DNA of 64,000 nt from assembly GCA_013138735.1 (NCBI GenBank), contig WTCE01000112.1:1-64000 (forward strand), read 5' to 3'. Numbering within the stretch: the first letter of the stretch is position 1; the number at the start of each line of letters is the position of its first letter. The DNA comes from Crocinitomix sp. (GTDB taxonomy: Bacteria; Bacteroidota; Bacteroidia; Flavobacteriales_D; Crocinitomicaceae). A program made the position numbers and the translations under genes. The notes beneath the pieces are model-generated. The model worked only from the letters and a program-made list of their open reading frames with translations, did no database searches and was not told the DNA's origin. Below, in pieces: positions 35,831 to 44,358 of this stretch.

Positions 35831-38260
35831 ATGAAGATATCTTATAATTGGTTAAAAACCTATATTGACACTGACTTATCAGCGCAACGTGTGGCTGAAA
35901 TTTTAACGGATACTGGACTGGAGGTAGAAGGCTTAGAAAAGGTTGAAACCATTAAAGGCGGATTAGAAGGTGTTGTAATTGGACATGTATTAACAAAAGA
36001 GCCGCATCCTGATGCTGATCGACTAAACGTAACAACCGTTTCTGTTGGAACAGGTGAACCCGTACAAATTGTTTGTGGTGCACCAAATGTTGCTGCCGGA
36101 CAAAAAGTTGTTGTCGCAACAGTAGGATCTACTCTTTATCCTTCTCCTGAAGAACCACCATTGAAGATTAAAAAATCTAAAATTCGCGGTATTGAATCAT
36201 TTGGTATGATTTGCGCCGAGGATGAATTGGGCTTAGGACAGTCACATGATGGCATTATGGTATTGGATGCCGCTACCGAAGTTGGTTTAACTGCCAAAGA
36301 ATTTTTCAATATTGAGGATGATTATTTAATTGAAATAGGATTAACGCCTAACCGAGCAGATGCTATGGGGCATTATGGTGTGGCAAGAGATTTAAAAGCA
36401 TATTTGAATTATCATGAGGGTGCTAATTTAAGTCTAAAAACTCCTGCCGTTGCCGACCTGAAAGAAGGATCTGAAAGTGTATCTATTAGTATAGAAAATA
36501 CTGACGCCTGCCCGCGCTATGCTGGAGCTGTCATTACTGGAGTAAAGGTTACAGATTCGCCAGATTGGCTGCAGAATAGATTGCGCTCAATTGGACTAGC
36601 ACCAATTAACAATATTGTAGATATTACAAATTTCGTAATGCACGAAATTGGAAACCCATTACATGCTTTTGATCTTGATACCGTAAATGGAGCGATTGTC
36701 GTTCGTAAAGCAAAAAACGGAGAAAAATTAGTCACACTAGACGAAGTTGAGCGCGAATTAGATGAAAATGATTTAATGATTTGCAATGCTACTGAAGCCA
36801 TGTGTATTGCTGGTGTATTTGGTGGCTTGAAATCAGGCGTTAAAACGGAGACGAAAAGCATTTTCTTGGAAGCTGCCTATTTTAATCCGGTTTCTATTCG
36901 TAAATCAGCAAAAAGACAAGGATTGAATACAGATGCTTCATTCCGCTTTGAGCGTGGAATTGATCCAAATTCCTTAATTTTATCACGTGACAGAGCAATC
37001 AGTTTAATTCTAGAAATTACTGGCGGTAAATTAGAAACATTGCATGATCAATATCCTGCTAAAATAGAAGACTTTGAAGTTGTATTCAGTTTTGATCGTT
37101 GTAGAAAATTGTGCGGTGCAAATATCTCTGATGAAGACATTGTGACAATTTTAGAAGAGCTGGATATTAAAATGATTTCAGATTCTGAAGAAGAAGTGGT
37201 ATTAAAAGTTCCAGCTTACAGAGTTGATGTTCAACGTGAAGTAGATGTTATTGAGGAAGTTTTAAGAATTTATGGTTTCAATAATGTGCCCTTACCAGAA
37301 AAACTGAACACTTCGCTTTCTTTCCAAGAAAAACCGAATAAGGAGAATATATATAACGTTACGGCTAATTTATTAGCTGATAACGGCTTTGCTGAAATCA
37401 TGAACAATTCATTGACTAGTTCGGCGAATTGGAATTTAGTGAATTCAGAAGTATTAAAAGCTGAACATGACGTAAGGTTATTGAATCCACTCAGTAATGA
37501 ATTAGATGTCATGCGCCAAACCATGTTATTTGGTGGATTGAGAAGCATTGAATTTAATCAAAACAGACAACATCCTGATTTAAGATTGTTTGAATTTGGA
37601 AGTGTTTATAATAAAGTAGAAGGAAAGTATTCTGAAGCAAAGAAAATGGGGCTTTGGATTACAGGAGTGAAAGAAGTTGAGAATTGGTCAAGCACTGGTC
37701 AAAAATCATCCTTTCATACTTTAAAAGGAGCTACTGAAGCTGTTTTGCAACGTTTGGGCGTATTTAAAGCACCGCGTATTGGAGAATTGACCAACGACTT
37801 TATGGAAGATGGTTATTCCCTAACAATTGCAAACAAACCGGTTGTTGAATTGGGTTGGATCAAACCAGAAATATTGAAAGCTTTTGGCATTAAACAAGCT
37901 GTTTATTATGCTGAGTTTAATTGGGACGTTGTGATTGACATTTCAATCATGAATAAAATCAATTTTAAACCAATTCCGAAAACGCAATTTGCGCGCAGAG
38001 ATTTCTCTTTATTGTTAGACAAATCTGTTCAATTTGGACAAATTCAATCAATTGCACAAAAGGCGGATCGTAAAATTTTAAAGGAAATTGGTTTGTTTGA
38101 TGTTTACGAAGGAAAAAACTTGGAGAAAGGAAAAAAATCCTATGCGGTTTCATTCATCTTTCAAGATGATGAAAAGACATTAAAAGACAAACAGATTGAT
38201 GCCATTATGGCAAAAATCCGTCAAGGATTAGAAGGGCAGTTGGGTGCTGAGTTAAGATAA
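35831..38260 (+). CDS. pheT: Phenylalanine-tRNA ligase beta subunit
   Basis: The 809-residue subunit starts MKISYNWLKTYID. Domains in order: EMAP-like tRNA-binding domain (about 40-155), B3/4 editing domain, B5 domain, the catalytic-like core, and a C-terminal anticodon-binding FDX-ACB domain (QFARRDFSLLLDKSVQFGQI) to the end. With the alpha subunit it charges tRNA-Phe; pheS is not in the window. A lipoprotein gene starts 1 bp after its stop. Confidence 0.96.
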   Translation: MKISYNWLKTYIDTDLSAQRVAEILTDTGLEVEGLEKVETIKGGLEGVVIGHVLTKEPHPDADRLNVTTVSVGTGEPVQIVCGAPNVAAGQKVVVATVGSTLYPSPEEPPLKIKKSKIRGIESFGMICAEDELGLGQSHDGIMVLDAATEVGLTAKEFFNIEDDYLIEIGLTPNRADAMGHYGVARDLKAYLNYHEGANLSLKTPAVADLKEGSESVSISIENTDACPRYAGAVITGVKVTDSPDWLQNRLRSIGLAPINNIVDITNFVMHEIGNPLHAFDLDTVNGAIVVRKAKNGEKLVTLDEVERELDENDLMICNATEAMCIAGVFGGLKSGVKTETKSIFLEAAYFNPVSIRKSAKRQGLNTDASFRFERGIDPNSLILSRDRAISLILEITGGKLETLHDQYPAKIEDFEVVFSFDRCRKLCGANISDEDIVTILEELDIKMISDSEEEVVLKVPAYRVDVQREVDVIEEVLRIYGFNNVPLPEKLNTSLSFQEKPNKENIYNVTANLLADNGFAEIMNNSLTSSANWNLVNSEVLKAEHDVRLLNPLSNELDVMRQTMLFGGLRSIEFNQNRQHPDLRLFEFGSVYNKVEGKYSEAKKMGLWITGVKEVENWSSTGQKSSFHTLKGATEAVLQRLGVFKAPRIGELTNDFMEDGYSLTIANKPVVELGWIKPEILKAFGIKQAVYYAEFNWDVVIDISIMNKINFKPIPKTQFARRDFSLLLDKSVQFGQIQSIAQKADRKILKEIGLFDVYEGKNLEKGKKSYAVSFIFQDDEKTLKDKQIDAIMAKIRQGLEGQLGAELR

Positions 38261-38261
38261 A

Positions 38262-38915
38262 ATGAGCCACAATAAAATTATAATAGCGTGTTTAGTAATA
38301 AGCACGCTATTTTCATGTTCGGGTACTTCAGACGAAAACCGGGCTATAAATCCAATTGAAACAGATTCAATTACTGAAAGAAAAAACTTTAAAGATTGGA
38401 CAGATGAAAGCGGCACATGGTTAGATCTGCCGTTGGACACGCTACAACTTATAGCGGATATGGATTTAATTGATCAAGTGAATCGAACTGATCTCATTCA
38501 AAATGATCCTGATAGCATCATACTAAATACGCAACTTGACACTTTTATCATGCGTGATATTTTCGCGGCTTGTACCTGCCCAAATTGGGAAATTATAACA
38601 TGCCCAGATTCATTACAAAATCCAAGTTTTGGTGGACCCTGCAAATTCTACATTGAGGCTGCGCATGCAGATTTGGAAATACGAGTACCCTACGTTGGCA
38701 CGGAATTGAATGTTCGTTTTATCGGTAAAAAATATTTAAAACCTGTTAAAGATGGTGAAAAAGGAGAAGCGAGTATTGGAGGAAATATTTTTAAATATTA
38801 TAGTTTCGAATTTATTAGACCATACCATATATATGGACCAAGTTATAATGACACCCTCGTTAACAATAACGACACAACCTTACAAACATTGAGCTCACAC
38901 CTCACGGTGCACTAA
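38262..38915 (+). CDS. Lipoprotein of unknown function
   Basis: The 217-residue product starts MSHNKIIIACLVISTLFSCSG with lipobox LFSC. The mature part contains a cysteine-rich segment (FAACTCPNWEIITCPDSLQNPSFGGPC) and ends in a low-complexity Asn/Asp/Thr-rich tail (YNDTLVNNNDTTLQ). It follows pheT directly, so it may be co-transcribed, and its last 21 bp overlap the convergent glycosyltransferase gene. No family recognised. Confidence 0.72.
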   Translation: MSHNKIIIACLVISTLFSCSGTSDENRAINPIETDSITERKNFKDWTDESGTWLDLPLDTLQLIADMDLIDQVNRTDLIQNDPDSIILNTQLDTFIMRDIFAACTCPNWEIITCPDSLQNPSFGGPCKFYIEAAHADLEIRVPYVGTELNVRFIGKKYLKPVKDGEKGEASIGGNIFKYYSFEFIRPYHIYGPSYNDTLVNNNDTTLQTLSSHLTVH

Positions 38916-40052
38916 ACACTTTTCAAAATCATTTATTTTTTGCTCCACCACTTTTTCCCAAACAAATTGTGCTGCGATTAAATCCAATGATTTTTGTTTC
39001 AGGGCGGTTAAAAATTCATCCTCTAAATTAGCGATTGAGGTTATGGCTTCTTCCAAAGCATTTACATCTGGTTTTTCAAGCAAGAGTCCGTTTCCTTGAA
39101 TCTGACGGGCAACAGCACCTACATCTGTCCCAATTATTGCCAATCCACAAGCCATTGCTTCTAAAATAACAGTTGGCATTCCTTCTGAATGACTGGGGCA
39201 AACCAAACAATCTTGCTGCGCTAAAATGGCCTTAATGCGATCTGTATCTCTAATCTCACCCAAATAATGAATGCGCTCATCTTGAATATGTTTGTTTTCT
39301 GGAATTGGGCCAATAAATGTAAACTCAAAATTAGTTTCCATCTGAATTAGTAATTGAATTGCCTTATTGAGCTCTTCAATTCCTTTTCGGCGTTCATCCC
39401 TGCCAATAAACACGAACTTTCTAACCGCATTATTGGGTGTAGTATTCTCCGCCAACCAATGTGCTTCAATTCCGTTTGATTGATGTAAGATTTCTTCGGT
39501 TTTCACACCAAGGTTTAGCAGTATTTCATCTATTTTTCCGCCGAAGGAATAAACATAATCTGCATTTCTTAAATTCCATTTTACTGCATTTTTAAATAAT
39601 GTGTATTCAGCCATTACTCTTAAACTTGGCGCAGTTTGATACATTTCTAATCCATGAAAATTAACAAAAACGGGGATTGTCAACTTTTTTTTATGCTTTT
39701 CTCGAATAAATCGCCAACCCGTAAAACCTTGGGCATAAATCAAGTCAAATTCATGCAGTTGATCTTCTAATTCTAGAAAAGCATTTCTCGAATAAGCTTT
39801 ATTCTCACGAATGTAATGCCCAGGAAAAGGATCAGTTTTAGGGAATTTCACAACTGTTTCGGCAATAAAATTGAACTCGTCCTCAGTAAATAATTCCTTG
39901 AATTTTTCAGGACTATATTCATTTCCACCGCAATGCATGAGGTGTACTTGAATTTGTGAATTGGCTAAAAGTTTTGCAAGTATTAAGGAATGCTTCTGCA
40001 TGCCCCCAATCTGGAACGGGAATATCCCATCTGTCAATAACAAAACTTTCAT
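38895..40052 (-). CDS. Glycosyltransferase family 4 protein
   Basis: The protein of about 385 residues starts MKVLLLTDGIFPFQIGGMQKHS, the glycine-rich acceptor side of a GT-B fold. The donor-side block FVFIGRDERRKGIEEL and the EX7E-like stretch SHSEGMPTVILEAMACGLAIIGTDVGAV follow, as in retaining GT4 enzymes. It should transfer a sugar from a nucleotide donor in the cytoplasm, perhaps for surface glycan or T9SS cargo modification. ATG 40052 is chosen; an earlier TTG lies in the -7 box. Confidence 0.93.
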   Translation of the reverse strand: MKVLLLTDGIFPFQIGGMQKHSLILAKLLANSQIQVHLMHCGGNEYSPEKFKELFTEDEFNFIAETVVKFPKTDPFPGHYIRENKAYSRNAFLELEDQLHEFDLIYAQGFTGWRFIREKHKKKLTIPVFVNFHGLEMYQTAPSLRVMAEYTLFKNAVKWNLRNADYVYSFGGKIDEILLNLGVKTEEILHQSNGIEAHWLAENTTPNNAVRKFVFIGRDERRKGIEELNKAIQLLIQMETNFEFTFIGPIPENKHIQDERIHYLGEIRDTDRIKAILAQQDCLVCPSHSEGMPTVILEAMACGLAIIGTDVGAVARQIQGNGLLLEKPDVNALEEAITSIANLEDEFLTALKQKSLDLIAAQFVWEKVVEQKINDFEKCLVHREV

Positions 40053-40058
40053 ACGCGG

Positions 40059-40066
40059 CAAAATTA
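40059..40066 (-). promoter_or_regulatory. -7 promoter box TAATTTTG of the glycosyltransferase gene
   Basis: On the minus strand TAATTTTG matches TAnnTTTG exactly and is separated from the ATG at 40052 by 6 bases, implying a leaderless mRNA. A diverged copy (TAATTTTA, then ATG) is found near 42284-42298 in the duplicated segment. Confidence 0.55.
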
Positions 40067-40167
40067 ACGAAATTCTACCACGTAAAAGTTTTTTTAATTA
40101 GGATATAGCCACTGTTTAAAGTAGCGCATTGGTTAGTTGGGATATATGACCTAATAAAGCTTGAATA

Positions 40168-41553
40168 TTACTGTGAAATAACTTTTGACATAGTTCCGTC
40201 TGTATAGATATATACTTTCAAACCTTTATAAGTCTCGTCAACTTCGTGTCCCATAAGGTTGATAATTTTCACAATTTCTTTAGCAGCACCATTTTGGACA
40301 GAAACAGTGCCTAACCTATTCTTTTTTCCATCAAAATCTGTTTGAGAAAGACGATAATACGTTATTTCATTTTCAACGCTATAATCTGTATACTCATAAC
40401 CTATTTTACCAGTTGAATTTCCGGCTCCGGCAATGTCAGCTTCAAATTCCCAATTCACACCATCAATGCTTGTTTCAAGGGTGTAGTGTGAATTATTTAA
40501 TTCAGACACAGTACGCCATTCAATTAAGTTACTGTGCCCAACTTGCTTCGCTTCAAATAAAATCAGGTCTATGGGTAATAGTAAACAATCAAATGATGCG
40601 CCCGCAGTTAAATCCCAAGTTAAGTCAAATGAGGTTCCATCTGCCGTATAATTATCAATACAAATAATAAAAATGTCATCCGCGCTAGCAGTAATCGGAT
40701 CAACTACTCCATCACCAAAAGCATCTTCACTAAGATCTCCTGCACCTGCCTCTAAACCAGTATTTCCAGCTACTGCAGCAAATGAACAACGCAATGGCGC
40801 ACCGACTGGTGGACATACTATTGCAGCAAGAGGACCCCAAACGGCAAAATCATAATCCACAGCAGTTTCTATAGTAAACGCGTAATCACCATCAGTTGCA
40901 GCTTGAAAATAATACCATGATGATTGATTTTCTCCAGAGAGACAGCCTTCGTTTGTGGCATCCAGGTCAACAAAATTACCATCACCATCACTATTCCCTG
41001 TAAAGGTCTCATCTGTGCAAACTGTTGTACCACCATCACAATCTGCTGTTGTTGGTTCAACGCAGTTTGCATCTGCTGAAAATAATAAACTCCAACTAGT
41101 TAATGTTCCGTCATCTCCAAATGCATCATCCGCAACATAAAGGGTCCAAGCTCCATCTGCATCTTGTCCATTATTTGCCATATCGATATTTCCGTCAGGA
41201 ATGTATGAACCGTTAAACGGCGCCGTTCCAATCGAAACTGGTGTTACTGCCGCCATGTTAAAACAGGTCACACTATAATCATCTCCCCCTCCACCATTAT
41301 AGGCAGTTAATAAATAAAGGTCGCCGGCTGGATCTTCAAGATATATGAATAAATCTGAATCCCATGTGTGGTCAATGTCAATACAAACCTCTTCTAAGCC
41401 GTAATCACAATCAATTATTCCTACTCCTGCCACTGTAATTGAACTTGAAATTGTTGCCAGCGATACGATTGACGTACCCGGAGTGGTTGTGAAAGTTTGC
41501 CCCCAACCTATTCCAATCGTAAAACTTATAAGAAGTGTGAGTAGTTGTTTCAT
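40168..41553 (-). CDS. P-domain T9SS cargo protein, copy A
   Basis: The 461-residue protein has a signal peptide (LLTLLISFTIGIGWGQ) and a proprotein-convertase P-domain (about 30-165; IDCDYGLEEVCIDIDHTWDSDLFIYLEDPAG). A calcium-binding-like Asp-rich middle part begins TTADCDGGTTVCTDETFTGNSDGDGNF. It ends in a short T9SS-type sorting end (IINLMGHEVDETYKGLKVYIYTDGT). No protease domain is present. Its first 4 bp overlap the upstream small gene. It is paralogous to the protein at 42400-43788. Confidence 0.88.
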   Translation of the reverse strand: MKQLLTLLISFTIGIGWGQTFTTTPGTSIVSLATISSSITVAGVGIIDCDYGLEEVCIDIDHTWDSDLFIYLEDPAGDLYLLTAYNGGGGDDYSVTCFNMAAVTPVSIGTAPFNGSYIPDGNIDMANNGQDADGAWTLYVADDAFGDDGTLTSWSLLFSADANCVEPTTADCDGGTTVCTDETFTGNSDGDGNFVDLDATNEGCLSGENQSSWYYFQAATDGDYAFTIETAVDYDFAVWGPLAAIVCPPVGAPLRCSFAAVAGNTGLEAGAGDLSEDAFGDGVVDPITASADDIFIICIDNYTADGTSFDLTWDLTAGASFDCLLLPIDLILFEAKQVGHSNLIEWRTVSELNNSHYTLETSIDGVNWEFEADIAGAGNSTGKIGYEYTDYSVENEITYYRLSQTDFDGKKNRLGTVSVQNGAAKEIVKIINLMGHEVDETYKGLKVYIYTDGTMSKVISQ

Positions 41554-41852
41554 CCCAGGTCAATTTTCACAATTTCTCCTTCAATAGCGACTCCATTTGC
41601 TACTAACTTCAATAATAACTCGGCTGGATCAAATTCTAAATGCGTAAAAACAATGAAACGATCCAAAGAATCGTCAAACTTTACTGCTTTAACACCCATT
41701 AATTTTCGGATGAGGTCAATTTGCATTTTTGCCGCACCATTTTCGGTAATTCCAGTTATCGAAAATTTATATTGAAAATCAAAACTTGGTTCTTGAGCAT
41801 AGCTTAGTGTTCCTAAAAAAAGGGCGAAATTAATCAGGATAATTTTTAGCAT
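41550..41852 (-). CDS. Small secreted HMA-like (ferredoxin-fold) protein, copy A
   Basis: The 100-residue product has a signal peptide (IILINFALFLGTLSYAQ) and about 80 mature residues with the beta-alpha-beta-beta-alpha-beta order of heavy-metal-associated domains (YKFSITGITENGAAKMQIDL, KAVKFDDSLDRFIVF, PAELLLKLVANGVAIEG). The metal-binding CxxC is absent (ITENGA in its place), so it is probably a binding or structural module. Its stop overlaps the P-domain gene start by 4 bp, indicating translational coupling. Confidence 0.75.
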   Translation of the reverse strand: MLKIILINFALFLGTLSYAQEPSFDFQYKFSITGITENGAAKMQIDLIRKLMGVKAVKFDDSLDRFIVFTHLEFDPAELLLKLVANGVAIEGEIVKIDLG

Positions 41853-41915
41853 TGGGTGGTTAATTGGTAGTTATCTCAGGGAATGTATGACAAAGTTTAT
41901 GACTTTCCTAACAGA

Positions 41916-41945
41916 ATTCGATAAATCCTGTTCAAAATACGACAA
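41916..41945 (-). promoter_or_regulatory. Direct repeats, 21-bp offset, upstream of cassette A
   Basis: On the minus strand TTGTCGTAT (41937-41945) and TTATCGAAT (41916-41924) are direct repeats offset by exactly 21 bp. They are followed 28 bp later by TACATTCC, a weak -7-like box. The arrangement is the same at copy B. Two-turn direct repeats are typical of LytTR-type response regulators; this is inference. Confidence 0.5.
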
Positions 41946-42122
41946 ATCCTTGATTTGGGTATCTTCAATTATTTTCTCATTTTCATAAAACAGCTTTATT
42001 CTTGATTGACTTTATTATTTGGGTCTGAATTGCTTTACAGGCAATGATTTATGACCTGTCGCCAATCAAGGCAAATCTTAAACCATACGCCAAACCCCAT
42101 CCTACTCTACTTGTTCGATAGA

Positions 42123-42284
42123 TTAGTAGCTTGAAAACCAACTAATATTTATTAAAAAATCCGCGAATTCGGCGGTTAGATCTGTTTTAGGAATTTTAAA
42201 CCTAAAATTGAAATTAATTCGGCGCAAATAATTCCTTAAAATTTTCAAAAAAAATCCAATGGATAGCAATTCAAAAAATTTCAT
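42123..42284 (-). pseudogene. Vestigial 53-codon frame at the copied glycosyltransferase start
   Basis: A -7-like TAATTTTA and an ATG at 42284 are copies of the promoter and start of the glycosyltransferase gene at 40052. After MK the frame departs from the glycosyltransferase (MKFFELLSIGFF...) and stops after 53 codons. It is phenylalanine- and isoleucine-rich, in line with AT-rich non-coding DNA. It is best read as the breakpoint of a duplication, and whether it is translated is unknown. Confidence 0.35.
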
Positions 42285-42399
42285 ACGTGGTAAAATTATT
42301 GATATTCCACCACGTATAAACTTTTCAAATTGGTTAAAACTACGCGTTAAAGTAGTTCATTGGTTGGTATGGGGTATATGACCTAGTAAGAGTAGAACC

Positions 42400-43788
42400 T
42401 TACTGTGAAATAACTTTTAACATAGAACCGTCTGTATAGATATATACTTTCAGTCCTTTATAATCCTCATCAACCTCATGTCCCATAAGGTTAATAATTT
42501 TCTCGACTTCTTTATCCGCCTTATTTTGAACAGAAATGGTCCCTAACTTTTTCTTCTTTCCATCAAAATCTGTTTGAGAAAGACGGTAATACGTAATTTC
42601 ATTTTCAACTGTATAATCAGTGTACTCATAGTCTAATTCATTGGACGAATTTCCGGCACCAGCAATTTCAGCTTCTAACTCCCAGTTAATCCCATCATAA
42701 CTCGTTTCAAGTGTGTAATGCGAATTATTCAATTCCGACTTCGTTCGCCATTCAATTAAATTGCCATGTCCAACTTGCTCCGCTTTAAACACAATCAAGT
42801 CAATTGGTAAAAGTGTACAGTCAAATGTCGCTCCTGCCGTTAAATCCCAAGTTAAATCAAAAGAAGTTCCGTCTGCTGTATAATTGTCAATACAAATTAT
42901 GAAAATATCATCTGCAAGCGCTGTTATCGGATCTACCACCGCATCTCCACCCGCGCCTTCGGTATTATCACCAGCTCCAGCTTCTAAGCCAGTATCTCCA
43001 GCGTTTCCAGAGTATGAACAGCGTAGTGGATCGCCAACAGGTGGACATGCTAATTCCGTTAAAGGTCCCCAAACTGCAAAATCATAATCCACAGCTGTTT
43101 CTATCATAAACGCATAGTCACCATCTGTGGCTGCTTGAAAATAATACCATGACGATTGATTCTCACCTGAGAGACAGCCGTCATTTGATGCATCTAAGTC
43201 TTCGAAATTTCCTCCACCATCACTATTCCCCGTGAAGGTCTCATCTGTACAAAGCGTTATCCCGCCATCACAATCTGCAGTTGTTGGTTCAGGACCACAA
43301 TTAGGAGTTGATGCAAATACTAAACTCCAGCTATTTAAAGTCCCTGAAGTTCCACTTCTATCATCTGTTACCTCCAATGTCCAAGTGCCATTTGCATCTT
43401 GACCGTTATTTGCTAATCCAATATCTCCTTCAGGTACATAAGAACCGTTAAATGGAGCCGATCCTGCATTAATATCTGTACCAGCCGTCATATCAAAACA
43501 TGTAACAATATAGTTATTTCCTCCACCTCCGTTATCTGTTGTAAGCTCATAAGTATCTCCATTTGGGTCAATTAAAAAAATGTCCATATCCGCATCCCTA
43601 TTGTGCGAAAGATCAATACAAACTTGTTCTAACCCATAATCGCAGTCAATCGTTCCAACGCCCGTTACAGTAATATCGTCTGTTTCTGTTGAATTATTGG
43701 GGATACTCAGACTTGGCGAGGATGAAAATGTTTGACCAAATGCCAAACCAGTTATGAAAAATGATATGAAGATTAATATTCTGTTCAT
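42400..43788 (-). CDS. P-domain T9SS cargo protein, copy B
   Basis: The 462-residue paralogue of the 40168-41553 product has the same order: signal peptide (FISFFITGLAFGQ), P-domain (IDCDYGLEQVCIDLSHNRDADMDIFLIDP), Asp-rich middle (TADCDGGITLCTDETFTGNSDGGGNF) and T9SS-type end (IINLMGHEVDEDYKGLKVYIYTDGS). Long stretches of the middle and C-terminal parts are nearly identical between copies, while the P-domains differ more. The start overlaps the small HMA-like gene by 4 bp. Confidence 0.88.
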   Translation of the reverse strand: MNRILIFISFFITGLAFGQTFSSSPSLSIPNNSTETDDITVTGVGTIDCDYGLEQVCIDLSHNRDADMDIFLIDPNGDTYELTTDNGGGGNNYIVTCFDMTAGTDINAGSAPFNGSYVPEGDIGLANNGQDANGTWTLEVTDDRSGTSGTLNSWSLVFASTPNCGPEPTTADCDGGITLCTDETFTGNSDGGGNFEDLDASNDGCLSGENQSSWYYFQAATDGDYAFMIETAVDYDFAVWGPLTELACPPVGDPLRCSYSGNAGDTGLEAGAGDNTEGAGGDAVVDPITALADDIFIICIDNYTADGTSFDLTWDLTAGATFDCTLLPIDLIVFKAEQVGHGNLIEWRTKSELNNSHYTLETSYDGINWELEAEIAGAGNSSNELDYEYTDYTVENEITYYRLSQTDFDGKKKKLGTISVQNKADKEVEKIINLMGHEVDEDYKGLKVYIYTDGSMLKVISQ

Positions 43789-44087
43789 TCTATAATTATT
43801 TTAACTAAATCACCAACCAATACTAATCCAATTGTTCCAAAATCATAGCCCATCTCCTCTATGCTCCAGTCCAAATGCGTTAAGATTGTAAACTCATCCG
43901 TTTCGTTATTAAAACGCACTACTTTTACTCCCAACAATTCTCGAATTTCGAAAATTGTATGCTTGGCATCTGAAGGCTCTGTGATTCCTTCAAATTTGAA
44001 TACATAATTAAAGTCGTGACTTGAGTCTTGAGCAAAACTAAAAGACCCTATAAATAGGACGACACTGAAAAATATTATTTTAAGCAT
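43785..44087 (-). CDS. Small secreted HMA-like (ferredoxin-fold) protein, copy B
   Basis: The 100-residue paralogue of the 41550-41852 product has a signal peptide (IIFFSVVLFIGSFSFAQ) and the same beta-alpha-beta order (YVFKFEGITEPSDAKHTIFEIREL, VVRFNNETDEFTILTHLD, VLVGDLVKIIIE). It lacks CxxC as well. It has diverged from copy A much more than the downstream P-domain proteins have, which points to different selection on the two genes. Confidence 0.75.
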   Translation of the reverse strand: MLKIIFFSVVLFIGSFSFAQDSSHDFNYVFKFEGITEPSDAKHTIFEIRELLGVKVVRFNNETDEFTILTHLDWSIEEMGYDFGTIGLVLVGDLVKIIIE

Positions 44088-44141
44088 TTGAGGTGGCTTT
44101 TTTTATAAATGTAGGTCGTCACTTACGGTTTTCCTAAAACA

Positions 44142-44171
44142 ATTCGACCAAAGCCTTTCAATATTCGACCA
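44142..44171 (-). promoter_or_regulatory. Direct repeats, 21-bp offset, upstream of cassette B
   Basis: On the minus strand TGGTCGAAT occurs twice, at 44163-44171 and 44142-44150, offset by exactly 21 bp. The -7-like TACATTTA follows at the same distance as in copy A (28 bp from the end of the second repeat). Presence of the repeats at both copies with equal spacing supports a transcription-factor site. Confidence 0.55.
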
Positions 44172-44292
44172 GAAGCTGAATATTGGTAAAAAGACCTGTT
44201 TTGAATTTATTTGAAATTACATTCTATATTTTAAACGGTTTAGGTAAAACAAAATGCAATGCGTGCATAGTTTTTAAAAATTTAGACTTATA

Positions 44293-44333
44293 CAAAAAAA
44301 AGCCCTGATCCGCCTTAGGCGGTCAGAGCTTTT
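44293..44333 (-). terminator. Intrinsic terminator of the DUF4197 gene
   Basis: On the minus strand AGCTCTGACCGCC pairs with GGCGGATCAGGGCT, an imperfect 13-bp stem with a short TAA loop, followed by a run of T's. It lies 25 bp behind the stop codon. Confidence 0.85.
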
Positions 44334-44358
44334 GAATTTATTTTTACTCTAATAACCT

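Larger units (their letters stand above)
41853..42399. other. Spacer between the two cassette copies, with duplicated flanks
   Basis: The left end holds the copy A promoter region with direct repeats. The right end (about 42272-42399) is similar to 40043-40167 behind copy A, including the words CATACG[CT]GG, ACCACGTA and TGGTTAG/GTTGG near matching positions. The middle is AT-rich with no supported gene other than a 53-codon vestigial frame. Confidence 0.6.
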
